From contig NZ_CP075379.1 of the NCBI RefSeq assembly GCF_023035875.1, forward strand, positions 248,001 through 312,000: 64,000 nt of DNA, given 5' to 3'. Positions within the stretch are counted from its first letter, which is position 1. The number at the start of each line of letters is the position of its first letter. Shown in pieces: positions 37,078 to 46,785 of the stretch. The stretch comes from Borrelia puertoricensis (lineage in GTDB: Bacteria; Spirochaetota; Spirochaetia; Borreliales; Borreliaceae). A program made the translations under genes and the position numbers. The notes beneath the pieces are model-generated. The model saw only the letters and a list, made by a program, of their open reading frames with translations, was not told the origin of the DNA and searched no databases.

Positions 37078-38244
37078 TTAATAATAAGATTTACCTTTTA
37101 GCTTCCGAAGAAATTCAACATCATCACTTATTCTATATCCATTTATTTTTTTGATAAAGGTAAGCGGTTCTGCAATACTAATATTATGAGGAACAATTTG
37201 CCCATCAGTAACATAAGAAACTTCCTTTCTCATTTCATGAATTAAACTTATTAAATTACCAACACATGTTGTCTCATCTAACTTAGTAAAAATCACGGTC
37301 TTGTAGCTAAAGGGAGAAAATTGATGAAATATTTCTTTAATATCTGCCGTCTTTGTAGTAGAGCTCACAGCCAAATGAAATTCAGCATCACGACCACAAG
37401 CATTAAGAAGTTCTTTCATCTCAGCAAGTTTCATAAAATCTTTAGGACTCTTACCAATTGTATCAATAAGAACAAGATCAAAATCCTTTGACTGTGTAAT
37501 TTCTTCTTTTAAATCTTTAAAAGATTCAATCGCCTTAACAGGAATCCCCATAATATCACCATATGTTTGAATTTGTTTCTTAGCTCCTATACGATAGTTA
37601 TCAATGGTAATAATCTTAATATTCAAACTTTTATCATCACCATTAATTCCATAGATCGCTGCAAGTTTTGCAATAGTAGTGGTCTTCCCAACACCCGTTG
37701 GTCCAACTAAAATAAAAATTCTTTTCTTAAGATTATCAATAATAGAACCTGAACATTTAATAGTCTTAGCAATGTATATTATAACACTATCTTTAACTTT
37801 ATCATAATCATCAAGATCTGATAAACTAAACTCTCTCTTAATAAAATTATTAATATCTCTAATATAACTTTCGGAAAAATCATTACTACGTAAAATATCT
37901 TCTATTTTTAAAATCGTTGGATGATTAATTTGTTCCTTTTTATGTGCAAGTTCATTTTTCAGAGATTTAACTTCCTTAATTACATCCTCAATTGAAGAAC
38001 TCTCTTCTTTTTTAATGCTTTGAAGAATTTTACGTTTCTCCTCTTCGACATTTATTTGCTGTTGTCCAATGTCATATCTAACATAACCCGAAACTTCAAT
38101 CCAATCTCTACTAAATAAGCCAAATATTCCTCCATGAGCTATTGTTTTATAAGTCATAACTCTAGCATTCTTTCCGTATTTCCTCTTAACCGTTTCTATG
38201 ACCTCATTATAGGTTGGACCTCTTTCTGTAAAATACTGAACCAT
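37078..38244 (-). CDS. flhF: FlhF, SRP-type GTPase for flagellar placement
   Basis: Recruits the first flagellar ring proteins to the cell pole. The 388 residues have the FlhF N-terminal domain (VQYFTERGPTYNEV), an extended linker, and the NG GTPase core: G1 GPTGVGKTT, then ITIDNYRIGAKKQ, DTIGKSPKD and FTKLDE. ATG 38244, four bases after the flhA stop and preceded by GAAGAG, is taken as the start; the longer frame begins at TTG 38259 inside flhA and is rejected. Confidence 0.93.
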   Translation of the reverse strand: MVQYFTERGPTYNEVIETVKRKYGKNARVMTYKTIAHGGIFGLFSRDWIEVSGYVRYDIGQQQINVEEEKRKILQSIKKEESSSIEDVIKEVKSLKNELAHKKEQINHPTILKIEDILRSNDFSESYIRDINNFIKREFSLSDLDDYDKVKDSVIIYIAKTIKCSGSIIDNLKKRIFILVGPTGVGKTTTIAKLAAIYGINGDDKSLNIKIITIDNYRIGAKKQIQTYGDIMGIPVKAIESFKDLKEEITQSKDFDLVLIDTIGKSPKDFMKLAEMKELLNACGRDAEFHLAVSSTTKTADIKEIFHQFSPFSYKTVIFTKLDETTCVGNLISLIHEMRKEVSYVTDGQIVPHNISIAEPLTFIKKINGYRISDDVEFLRKLKGKSYY

Positions 38245-38248
38245 AATA

Positions 38249-40339
38249 CTACTCTTCAACCTCTACTGTTTTAAGCACATTAACTTTAACATTTTTAGGA
38301 ACCTCTAAAACAGATATAATAACAATATCTGGAAGTTCTCTACTGGTTAAGACCCTTATTACAGGTCGTGCAGATTCACTCGATAGTATAACAGGATAAT
38401 ATCCTTGTGATTGAACCTCATTTACAAGTCTAAAAAGTTCATAAATAAATTTAGTCTTTAAATTTGGCTCAAGAGAACTTATAAGATCGTTATTGGTCTC
38501 AAATCGTGAATCAATTATTTTTTGCTCAAATTCTGGATTTATTGTTATCACATTAAGTTCTAAATTAGAATTTAAATATCCACTAACTATCTGCCTTCCA
38601 ATTGCTTGTCTACATTTTTCAATTAAAAAAAATGTATCTTTAGTAATACTCGTAAAGTCTGCTATTGTTTCAAAAATTGTAACTAAATTACGTATTGAGA
38701 CTTGTTCTTTTAAAAGACCTTGTAACACTCTTTGAATCTCTCCCACTGAAAAATTCTTTAAAACTTCTTCAACAATAGCTCCATAATCTTTTTTAAAAAT
38801 GTCAAGAATATTTTGAACATCTTGACGTGTCAAAATCTCATAAGCATGCCTCTTAATAAGCTCAGTCATATGAGTAGCAATAATTGAAGGAGGATCAACT
38901 ACAGTATAACCCAATTTTTCAGCAATTTCCCTCCCATTGTCATTTACCCAAAGAGATGGAAGTCCAAATGAAGGATCTTTTGTAAGATCTCCTTCAATAC
39001 CAGAATCAGATCCCACATTTATAACCAAAAATTTACCCAACTTAATTTCCCCATGGCCAATCTCTACTCCCCTAAGCTTAAATGAATACTCATTTGGTTC
39101 AAGTCGCATATTATCCACTATTCTAATCTTAGGCACAACTATTCCCAATTCAAGAGCAATTTCACGACGTATTTTCACAATACGATCAAGAAGTTCTGAG
39201 GTCTTTGAATCATCAACTATTGGAACAAGATTATATCCAATCTCTAAAGCCAATGGATCTAGTGGCACTACAGGAGCAATCTCCTTATCAGCATAACTTA
39301 ATATTTGCTCTTCGGCTTTTTGTCTCTCATGAAGTTCCCTATTCTTATCTAAGTTAGACAGTGAATAAGCTAAAAAGACCATCAACACACCTAAAAGAAT
39401 AAGTGTTAATGTAGGGAACCCTGGAAGAAATGCCAAAAATAATAAAAACCCAGATACAATCCAATAAATTCCTGAATAAGAAGTAAATTGTTCAATAATC
39501 TCTACTCCAAAACTATTCTTTGATATCGATCTAGTAACAATAAGACCTGTTGCTGTTGAAATTAACAACGCTGGAAGCTGAGACACAAGTCCATCCCCAA
39601 CAGTCAAAGACACATAATTATTAACCGCATCGCTAAAACTAAGTCCTTGAAGAGTAACCCCTATTATAAGTCCCCCAAGAATATTTATAAGCGTTATTAA
39701 AAATCCAACCTTCACATTGCCTGATACAAATTTAGAAGCACCATCCATAGCACCATAAAAATTTACTTCAGCCTGCAAATCATTTTTCTGCCTTGTAGCT
39801 TCCTCTTCTGTTAAATTTCCAGAACTATAGGCAGAATCAATAGCCATCTGTTTTCCAGGAAGAGCATCAAGAGCAAAACGAGCGGCTACTTCAGCAACTC
39901 TTGTAGCACCCTTAGTGATAACAATAAATTGAACTGCAATTATAATAAGAAATATTATAAAACCAACAAAGAGACCTTGAGTTCCAGAACTTCCAACAAC
40001 AAATGTTCCAAAGGCCCTTATCATTTGACCATCAAAACTTATTCCTTTTATCAAAATTAACCTAGTAGAAGAAATATTTAAAACAAGACCAAAAATAGTC
40101 ATCACAAGTAAAAGCGTTGGAAAAACTGAAAAATCAAGTGAACGTTTAGAATAAAGGACAATAAGCATAACTAAAAGACTTATTATCAAATTAACTGCAA
40201 TCAAAGCATCTAAAATAAATGCAGGAAGTGGCAAAATAAAACTAGCAACAACAAGTATTAAGCCAACTGAAACTACCAAGTCCGCTTTATTATTAAGTCC
40301 AAAATATACTAATACAGAATTTTTTCTTGCATCCAACAA
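38249..40339 (-). CDS. flhA: flagellar export gate protein FlhA
   Basis: The largest subunit of the flagellar type III export gate. The 696 residues have eight predicted membrane helices in the N-terminal half, the FHIPEP-like cytosolic region with ATRVAEVAARFALDALPGKQM, and a long C-terminal cytoplasmic domain that forms the nonameric ring and binds chaperones. It starts at a TTG pair (40339 or 40336) after AGAGG. It overlaps nothing but is tightly packed between flhB and flhF. Confidence 0.95.
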   Translation of the reverse strand: MLDARKNSVLVYFGLNNKADLVVSVGLILVVASFILPLPAFILDALIAVNLIISLLVMLIVLYSKRSLDFSVFPTLLLVMTIFGLVLNISSTRLILIKGISFDGQMIRAFGTFVVGSSGTQGLFVGFIIFLIIIAVQFIVITKGATRVAEVAARFALDALPGKQMAIDSAYSSGNLTEEEATRQKNDLQAEVNFYGAMDGASKFVSGNVKVGFLITLINILGGLIIGVTLQGLSFSDAVNNYVSLTVGDGLVSQLPALLISTATGLIVTRSISKNSFGVEIIEQFTSYSGIYWIVSGFLLFLAFLPGFPTLTLILLGVLMVFLAYSLSNLDKNRELHERQKAEEQILSYADKEIAPVVPLDPLALEIGYNLVPIVDDSKTSELLDRIVKIRREIALELGIVVPKIRIVDNMRLEPNEYSFKLRGVEIGHGEIKLGKFLVINVGSDSGIEGDLTKDPSFGLPSLWVNDNGREIAEKLGYTVVDPPSIIATHMTELIKRHAYEILTRQDVQNILDIFKKDYGAIVEEVLKNFSVGEIQRVLQGLLKEQVSIRNLVTIFETIADFTSITKDTFFLIEKCRQAIGRQIVSGYLNSNLELNVITINPEFEQKIIDSRFETNNDLISSLEPNLKTKFIYELFRLVNEVQSQGYYPVILSSESARPVIRVLTSRELPDIVIISVLEVPKNVKVNVLKTVEVEE

Positions 40340-40347
40340 CTTAACCT

Positions 40348-41469
40348 CTAATTAAATTTTTTAGCAATAGAATACACTTTCACAAGAATTTTAGAAACAA
40401 TTTCCCAATATTCTCTTGGAATTTCTTCATTAACATCAACATTAGCATAAAGATCCCTTGCAAGAACCTTATTTTCCATCACAGGAATATTATTCTCACT
40501 GGCAATTTGTTTAATTACAAATGCAATTTCATCTTGCCCCTTCGCAAGCACCCTTGGTGCTAACATAGTATTACTATCCCACTTAATAGCAACAGCAAAA
40601 TGTTCCGGATTCGTAATTACTACATCCGCTTGAGGAACCGTTATTTTTAAATTAGCGTTCAAAATCTCTCTCATTCGCTCCCTCATTTTAGAACGAAGCA
40701 GAGGATCTCCTTCCATTTCTTTTCTCTCTTGCTTTACCTCTTCTTTTGTCATTTTCAAATTTTCAATATAACGAGTTCTTTGAAAAAGATAATCCAATAT
40801 ACTAATGCCCATCAATACTATTATTGAAAAAAAACATATTCTGTAAGCAAGACTTAATATAACAGAAATACCATCTTCAAGACTATATTCAAACATTCTT
40901 GAGATTTTACCTATATTACTTCTTAGCATTATATAATATATAAAAGATATTATAGCAATTTTTAATAAACTTTTAAATAAATTAAAAAAAGCATCAAATG
41001 AACCAAAAGAATTTTTAATCCACTTTGAAAAATTTGGACTTACTCTATCCCACTTGGGAACTATAGGTTTAAAGGTTATCAAAAAACCAACTTGCACAAC
41101 GTTAATTAAAAAAACAACTATAAACGATATCAAAAGAAATGTAATAACATATCCAAACATCGATCTAATATATGCAAAACCCAATAAATAAATACTAATC
41201 GACATTATCTCTGGAAGCTTACTAGCCTGCCACCTAAAAACATCCATTAATTCGTAAGAAAAATAAGATAACATAAAGAAAAAAACAGCAAATAATATGC
41301 AAAGAGTAACTGCTATATTAATTTCAGTTGATTTTAATACTTGCCCCTCTTCTCTTGCTTTTTGTTTTTTTTGTTCAGTAGGAAGTTCAGTTCTACCCTC
41401 ATCCTCTGAGGCAAAAAAATTAAGAGGTATATACCAATTTTTACTTAAAAATTCATTTCTAGTATTCAT
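40348..41469 (-). CDS. flhB: flagellar export switch protein FlhB (NPEH variant)
   Basis: Controls the change of export substrate from rod/hook to filament. The 373-residue protein has four membrane helices, then a cytoplasmic domain with the self-cleavage site. The usual NPTH is here NPEH (Asn287-Pro288-Glu289-His290); the codons read AAT CCG GAA CAT. Cleavage needs the Asn-Pro bond, which is kept, but the Thr to Glu change may slow it or alter binding. The ATGA overlap with fliR couples the two. The N-terminus has the typical charged SEDEGRTELPTEQKKQKARE segment. Confidence 0.94.
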   Translation of the reverse strand: MNTRNEFLSKNWYIPLNFFASEDEGRTELPTEQKKQKAREEGQVLKSTEINIAVTLCILFAVFFFMLSYFSYELMDVFRWQASKLPEIMSISIYLLGFAYIRSMFGYVITFLLISFIVVFLINVVQVGFLITFKPIVPKWDRVSPNFSKWIKNSFGSFDAFFNLFKSLLKIAIISFIYYIMLRSNIGKISRMFEYSLEDGISVILSLAYRICFFSIIVLMGISILDYLFQRTRYIENLKMTKEEVKQERKEMEGDPLLRSKMRERMREILNANLKITVPQADVVITNPEHFAVAIKWDSNTMLAPRVLAKGQDEIAFVIKQIASENNIPVMENKVLARDLYANVDVNEEIPREYWEIVSKILVKVYSIAKKFN

Positions 41470-42254
41470 TTTAAGGTCTCAGAAAATAAATTTAAAGCAT
41501 TACTCATAGATTCTAAAGCAAGTTCAATTACTCTCTTAACAGACATCACCAAACTTGGAAAACCAATATATAAAATAATTAATCCCAATCCCAAAGAAAC
41601 TGCAAAACTAATCATTAATAAATTAATCTGGGGAGAAGTCTTTGAAAGTATAGCTAAAATTAAATATAAAAGTAAAAGAACTCCCAATATTGGAAGAGCA
41701 ATTATCAAAGCTTTTTCAAAAAGAATAGCAAAAGAATAAAATATCAACTTAATAAATTCATAACTCTTTATATTAACCATATTTTCAACTCTAACATTTA
41801 AAACAGAATCATGCACTCCAATCATAAAGAAACGCAACAAAACATTATTTGATAAAAATAAAAGCAAAAAAAGACAAGTAAATATTTGAGATATTACCAA
41901 ATTATCCTCTTCTGCAAAAACATCGAAAATATTTGCATAAGCAAGACCCATCTGATTTGAGAAAAAAAATCCAAGTAAATGAAAAACACTAAAAATTATG
42001 CTTACAAAAAAAGCCTGAATAAGACCTAAAATGGCTTCTCCTGCCAATATCAACGTAAATGCAATCAAACTATCTAAAGGATAAACAATATTTATCTTAT
42101 CTACAACAATAATAGACAAAATTAAAGCAAAGAAAAAATTTAAATAACTCATTCTTATAGTTGCAAAAAAAGGTGAAAACCTTAGAAAAAGAAAAATTCT
42201 AACAAACACAGGCAGGATCACAAAAGATTTTAAAACTAAAAAATTCATATTCAT
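41466..42254 (-). CDS. fliR: flagellar export gate protein FliR
   Basis: One of the three proteins (FliP, FliQ, FliR) that form the helical export channel. The 262 residues are almost wholly hydrophobic with six or more helices. The position, between fliQ and flhB, and the size are diagnostic. Starts with ATG 42254 (or ATG 42248, two codons in). Its stop overlaps the flhB start by four bases. Confidence 0.92.
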   Translation of the reverse strand: MNMNFLVLKSFVILPVFVRIFLFLRFSPFFATIRMSYLNFFFALILSIIVVDKINIVYPLDSLIAFTLILAGEAILGLIQAFFVSIIFSVFHLLGFFFSNQMGLAYANIFDVFAEEDNLVISQIFTCLFLLLFLSNNVLLRFFMIGVHDSVLNVRVENMVNIKSYEFIKLIFYSFAILFEKALIIALPILGVLLLLYLILAILSKTSPQINLLMISFAVSLGLGLIILYIGFPSLVMSVKRVIELALESMSNALNLFSETLK

Positions 42255-42268
42255 ACTTTAATCCAACA

Positions 42269-42532
42269 TTATATATTTTGTATTTGACTAAAAACCATAA
42301 AAGCAAAAAGCATAAGCTTTTTTAAAATCCAAGGACCAAATATGACAAGAGTTAAAAGTATTATAATAATCTTGGGAATAAAACTAAGTGTTTGATCTTG
42401 AATAGATGTAACAGCTTGAAAAATTGAAATTATAAGACCAACTATAAGAGCTATAATCAACATTGGCGCTGAAAGAATAATAATATTCTCAATGGAAATT
42501 CTAATTAAATAAATAATTTGTCCTGTTGTCAT
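42269..42532 (-). CDS. fliQ: flagellar export gate protein FliQ
   Basis: 87 residues with two membrane helices arranged as a hairpin, as in FliQ, which packs four copies in the export gate. The family stretch is APMLIIALIVGLIISIFQAV, followed by QTLSFIPKI. It lies between fliP (nine bases) and fliR (14 bases). Confidence 0.93.
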   Translation of the reverse strand: MTTGQIIYLIRISIENIIILSAPMLIIALIVGLIISIFQAVTSIQDQTLSFIPKIIIILLTLVIFGPWILKKLMLFAFMVFSQIQNI

Positions 42533-42541
42533 TTAAATCCT

Positions 42542-43306
42542 TCACATAAAGCTTTTTACAAGCCCACTAGTAATTAAAGTCCAACCATCTACCATTACAA
42601 AAAGCATAAGTTTGAATGGTAAAGATATCATTACAGGCGGCAACATTATCATTCCCATTGCCATTAAAACGGCAGCTACAATAATGTCTATTACTATGAA
42701 TGGTAAAAATATTAAAATGCCCATTTTAAAAGCAACTTTCAGCTCATGCAAAATAAAAGATGCAATAAGAACATGAGTAGGAACTTCACTAAAATTCTTA
42801 GGCCTGGGGTAATTACTAATACTCATAAACAATCTAATCTCTTCATGCTTACTATTAGACATTTGCTTATACATAAAATTTCTAAGAGGAGTAATTCCCC
42901 TATCATAAAATTCATTAAAACCTATTTTTGCATCCTGAAGAGGTAAATATGCTTCTTTATATATTATGTTAAAAGTCGGCCACATAGTAAAAAGAGTTAA
43001 AAATAAAGCCAATCCCATTATTACCTGATTAGGAGGTGATTGTTGAAGTGATAATGCCCTTCTAATAAAATCTAATACTATTGCTATCCTTAAAAAAGAA
43101 GTCATCAAAACTAAAAAAGCCGGAGAAAGAGTTATTATAGTTAATATCAATAACAGTTGCAAAGGAAAAATTATTCCACCACCAACATAATTTACAAGAT
43201 CAACAAACGGAAAATTTAAACCAGTAGTAGTTTGCAAAGATTTAGTTTGAGCAAATGAAAAATTTATAACTCCAAGAAATAAGAAAAAACTTAATTTTTT
43301 ACTCAA
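42542..43306 (-). CDS. fliP: flagellar export gate protein FliP
   Basis: A channel-forming gate protein, five copies per gate. The 254 residues start with a cleavable signal peptide (to about FSFA-Q), which is usual for FliP, followed by membrane helices with MTSFLRIAIVLDFIRRAL and the SPPNQVIMGLALFLT segment. The start is TTG 43306 after AGAGG, six bases away. It is downstream of fliO, which helps FliP assemble. Confidence 0.94.
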   Translation of the reverse strand: MSKKLSFFLFLGVINFSFAQTKSLQTTTGLNFPFVDLVNYVGGGIIFPLQLLLILTIITLSPAFLVLMTSFLRIAIVLDFIRRALSLQQSPPNQVIMGLALFLTLFTMWPTFNIIYKEAYLPLQDAKIGFNEFYDRGITPLRNFMYKQMSNSKHEEIRLFMSISNYPRPKNFSEVPTHVLIASFILHELKVAFKMGILIFLPFIVIDIIVAAVLMAMGMIMLPPVMISLPFKLMLFVMVDGWTLITSGLVKSFM

Positions 43307-43315
43307 ATTTAACCT

Positions 43316-43960
43316 CTAAAACTTTTTCAGCCTATCTTGTTTGCTTTTTAAAGAAGTCTCAATATCATTCTCCAATGCCGCATACTCAGTCTCATCAAAC
43401 AATAATTCATCTTTTCTGTTCTTACGCAATACTTTATTAAAAACTGACTTAAATGAAGTTATATCACTAAGACTTTTAGCTTTATTAAGCTCAAATTTTA
43501 AATTATCTAGTTCTTCACCCTGTTTAATCTCTCTTAGCAAAATAGAAGAATTACTTGATATTAAAAATACATAAACATTACCTAGTATATTGATAACCCT
43601 TACAGAATTTTTATTGTCTATTTCATAAAAAACAAGCTCTCTTATAAAATCTGATTTATAACCATTTTTAACTTTCTTATGATTTAGAATCATTTTTTTA
43701 AACAAAAAGATACAAATAAGAAAAAAAAGAAAAAACAAAAATATAGTAACTAAATCTGAAATATTGAAAAGAGATATATTTTGTATATCTTTATTATTCA
43801 AATTAGCCTTATCACCCTCAAATATCGGTAAATTAACCTCACTCTCTAATCTAGAAGAAGAAATATTTAAATCAACTTCATCCTCCTGTGCAAACAAATT
43901 TTTTAAAAAAAATATAAAAAAAATTAAAAACACAAATTTAAATAAAGTTAATCTACTCAT
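43316..43960 (-). CDS. fliO: flagellar biosynthesis protein FliO (called FliZ in Borrelia)
   Basis: Assists FliP assembly. The 214 residues have a signal-like hydrophobic N-terminus (residues 5-24), a periplasmic part, one membrane helix (about 70-88) and a cytoplasmic domain with the FliO pattern [20 protein letters not shown]. Longer than enterobacterial FliO. It overlaps fliN by eight bases. In Borrelia literature this gene is often named fliZ, but it is not the regulator FliZ of enterics. Confidence 0.85.
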   Translation of the reverse strand: MSRLTLFKFVFLIFFIFFLKNLFAQEDEVDLNISSSRLESEVNLPIFEGDKANLNNKDIQNISLFNISDLVTIFLFFLFFLICIFLFKKMILNHKKVKNGYKSDFIRELVFYEIDNKNSVRVINILGNVYVFLISSNSSILLREIKQGEELDNLKFELNKAKSLSDITSFKSVFNKVLRKNRKDELLFDETEYAALENDIETSLKSKQDRLKKF

Positions 43961-44297
43961 TTTTAATTTTAATTATTTCGGTAATTCTAACACCAAAATT
44001 TTCATCAATTACAACAACCTCTCCTTTAGCTATCACTTTGCCATTTACCAAAATATCTACAGGCTCACCAGCAAGCTTATCAAGTGTAATGATCGTCCCC
44101 TCAGACATACCAAGTATATCTTTTATTTTACGCTCAGTTCTACCAAGTTCAACAGTGACTTGCATAGAAACATCCATCAAAAGACCAAAATTACTAGGAT
44201 CAACACCTTCAGGCAAAGTATCAATTAAATCAGGAAGTTTAACACCCTTTATCTCAGGTTTCTCTTCACTAATATCACTCTTATCATCTATAGCCAT
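43953..44297 (-). CDS. fliN: flagellar motor switch protein FliN
   Basis: Part of the C-ring, controls rotation direction and acts as a docking site for FliH. The 114 residues have a charged N-terminal tail and the C-terminal SpoA domain: [21 protein letters not shown], then [22 protein letters not shown] and [11 protein letters not shown] 44297 follows GAGGTGA. It is 49 bases downstream of fliM. Confidence 0.95.
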   Translation of the reverse strand: MAIDDKSDISEEKPEIKGVKLPDLIDTLPEGVDPSNFGLLMDVSMQVTVELGRTERKIKDILGMSEGTIITLDKLAGEPVDILVNGKVIAKGEVVVIDENFGVRITEIIKIKNE

Positions 44298-44346
44298 TAA
44301 TTCACCTCTTCACTAAACTTATTAACACATTTAAATTTTTAACAAC

Positions 44347-45405
44347 CTATTCAACCTCTTCCGTGAGCTCCTTTAACAAATCAAAATCCTCTACTTCACC
44401 AACTTTTTCTGTAACCTGCACTGAAATCTTATTTCCAACAAGACCCATTCTACACTTAAATTTCTGTTTAGTCCCTACCTTTAAGATTAAATCCTTATCT
44501 ATTGGAGAATTTTCAAGATTAAGAACATCACCTTTTGCTAAGGATAATATTTCTCTTACCTTTAATTTAACTTCTCCGATTTCAGCCACCAAAAGCATAT
44601 CTGTATTCTCAAGCTTTTCTCTAAGGATGTCAAGATTTTCACTAGTAGTGCCCACACCAATTAAAGAATGCCAATATCTTGTTGAAAGCTTAGATACAAT
44701 AGGCTCTATTGTAATATAAGGCAAACAAAAATTCATAAGCCCTTCAACTTTACCTATCTTAACTTCAAGAGTTACTAAAATAACCATTTCTGTTGGAGGA
44801 ACTATTTGCGCAAATTGAGGATTAACCTCTATGTGCCCAAAACGAGGCCTAAGATCCACTACCTGCGACCAAGCTTCTCTCATGTTAGCAAGTATACGGA
44901 TAATAACACTTTCCATGACAGACTGTTCTATTTCTGTTAAATCTCTACTCTTATCCTTAATAGTATCTCCATCTCCTCCAAAAAGTCTATCAACTATTGC
45001 AAACGCAATGGTTGGATCAACCTCAAATATAGCAGAACCCTTAAGAGGATCCATGTTAATTATTGCTAAAGTAGTAGGATTTGGAATAGATCTAATAAAC
45101 TCTTCATAAGTCAACTGATCAACTGAAGCTACATGTACATGAACCATCTTCCTCAAAAGTGCTGAGAGTGAAGTTGTAGTATACCTTGCAAATGCTTCAT
45201 GAAAACTTGACACTGTCCTTACTTGCTCTTTTGAGAATTTGTCTGGTCTTTTAAAATCATAAACTTTAATTTTCTGTTTCTTGCCCATAGGACTAGATAT
45301 GATATTAGAAAGCGAATCATCTGATGATAAATTATCAGATGAATTAATAGATTCTAAAAGACTGTCTATATCATCTTGTGATAATGCTCCCGGATTACCT
45401 GCCAT
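44347..45405 (-). CDS. fliM: flagellar motor switch protein FliM
   Basis: C-ring protein that binds phosphorylated CheY. The N-terminal CheY-binding peptide is present (LSQDDIDSLLESI, residues 8-20), followed by a serine-rich linker, the CheC-like middle domain with the GGxG-type loop (RLFGGDGDTIKD), and the SpoA C-terminal domain (VKLKVREILSLAKGDVL). 352 residues is normal. It lies between fliL and fliN. Confidence 0.95.
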   Translation of the reverse strand: MAGNPGALSQDDIDSLLESINSSDNLSSDDSLSNIISSPMGKKQKIKVYDFKRPDKFSKEQVRTVSSFHEAFARYTTTSLSALLRKMVHVHVASVDQLTYEEFIRSIPNPTTLAIINMDPLKGSAIFEVDPTIAFAIVDRLFGGDGDTIKDKSRDLTEIEQSVMESVIIRILANMREAWSQVVDLRPRFGHIEVNPQFAQIVPPTEMVILVTLEVKIGKVEGLMNFCLPYITIEPIVSKLSTRYWHSLIGVGTTSENLDILREKLENTDMLLVAEIGEVKLKVREILSLAKGDVLNLENSPIDKDLILKVGTKQKFKCRMGLVGNKISVQVTEKVGEVEDFDLLKELTEEVE

Positions 45406-45424
45406 TCAAAATTCCTTTTAAAAA

Positions 45425-45958
45425 TCACATATCAAAAATATCAATTTGTGTTAATGCTATTTCTTTTATTTCACCATTTCGAAGAATACTATTAATTCTA
45501 GCCTTAATTTCCGCCTTAATCTGACTTTCGTTCTTTATCTCTTGTCCTGTTCTTTGACTAAAATATTCTCTAATAATATCTTTTAACCGAACTTTTTGTC
45601 TTCCAAGCTCACTTAAAATATTTACATTATTCTCAGCATAACCTAACGCAAGTTTTATTACAAAAGTCTTTGGAGGAGTATCTTGAGTAGTTCCCCTAAT
45701 TTCATCTATGCTTTCATACCATATAAGCATAGGGGGTTTGCCCAAATATTCATTAGAAAAAATTGGAAAATTATTAGGTGCCCCACTTTGACTTACTACC
45801 ATCTTAGAAACAAAATAAGCAACTATTATCATAATAACAACAGTAAATAGTCCTATTGCTAATATTTGCAAAATTTTTATTATAATATCAGGTAGCAAGC
45901 CCATTCTTTTATTATCCGCACCACCTACATCTATACTACCATTATCTCTCTCAGGCAT
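45425..45958 (-). CDS. fliL: flagellar basal-body protein FliL
   Basis: A single-span inner membrane protein that rings the stator and raises torque. The 177 residues have a short cytoplasmic tail, a membrane helix at about 30-50, a linker and the periplasmic FliL domain with the family pattern FVIKLALGYAENN and LGRQKVRLKDIIREYFSQRT. ATG 45958 follows AGGAGG. In Borrelia FliL affects flagellar tilt and motility (known). Confidence 0.93.
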   Translation of the reverse strand: MPERDNGSIDVGGADNKRMGLLPDIIIKILQILAIGLFTVVIMIIVAYFVSKMVVSQSGAPNNFPIFSNEYLGKPPMLIWYESIDEIRGTTQDTPPKTFVIKLALGYAENNVNILSELGRQKVRLKDIIREYFSQRTGQEIKNESQIKAEIKARINSILRNGEIKEIALTQIDIFDM

Positions 45959-45999
45959 ATTACCTCCTATAAATTTCTTCTTTCATTACTAAAACATCA

Positions 46000-46785
46000 T
46001 TATTGACTAATACCTTTAGTAGAACTCAAAGAAGCATCACTAGTAATCAAAATATCTATTCTTCTATTATAAGCTCTACCTTCAGGAGTATCATCTGTGG
46101 CAACCGGTCTACCTCCCGCAAATCCAGACACCTCAAATTTACTCTCAATGCTTTGTATCTTAGACTGATCGGTATAATTCAAAATCTGCTCTAACATATT
46201 TACTGCTCTTGCCGATGAAAGCTCCCAATTACTTTTCCAAATTCCATTTATATTAACATCAACATTGTCTGTATGTCCTTCGATTTTAAAATTATACCCT
46301 TGATTATCCAAAAACCCAATAAAAGAAGCTATCTTTTGTATAGTCTCCCTATTATCATCAAGTTTAACCTCAGCACTAGCTGACTCAAAAAAAGCATCGG
46401 CCAAAAGAGACACAACAACACCACGTTCATAATGTCTTACAATAACCTTATTAGACTGAATCTTTTCAATTAATTCAATAATAGACTTATTTTTGGACGC
46501 CTGAGAAGCTTGTTTATTCTTCCCAGTAGAAGGTAAAAACATAAAACTATTACTCAAATAAGAAAGTTTATTAATATCTAAGGTCTTTCCGCCCTTAAAA
46601 AATCCGGACCCTGTAAACGAAGCTGACATTATTTTTAATACATTTTCTTTGAGAATAATATCATTTAACGAAAACATAGTAACAAAAAAAACAAGTAACA
46701 AGGTAACCATGTCTCCATATGTTAACATATACTCAGGAGCACCTCCTTCACACTTTGAACGCTTCTTCCTATCTCTCAATGACAT
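46000..46785 (-). CDS. motB: stator protein MotB
   Basis: Anchors the stator to peptidoglycan and conducts protons. The 261 residues have a basic cytoplasmic start, a membrane helix with the essential aspartate in YMLTYGDMVTLLLVFF (Asp25), a plug-like linker, and a C-terminal OmpA-like domain (IEGHTDNVDVN, WELSSARAVNMLE, RAYNRRIDI). The start is ATG 46785, in a TGATG junction with motA; GTG 46788 is the only longer option. Confidence 0.95.
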   Translation of the reverse strand: MSLRDRKKRSKCEGGAPEYMLTYGDMVTLLLVFFVTMFSLNDIILKENVLKIMSASFTGSGFFKGGKTLDINKLSYLSNSFMFLPSTGKNKQASQASKNKSIIELIEKIQSNKVIVRHYERGVVVSLLADAFFESASAEVKLDDNRETIQKIASFIGFLDNQGYNFKIEGHTDNVDVNINGIWKSNWELSSARAVNMLEQILNYTDQSKIQSIESKFEVSGFAGGRPVATDDTPEGRAYNRRIDILITSDASLSSTKGISQ

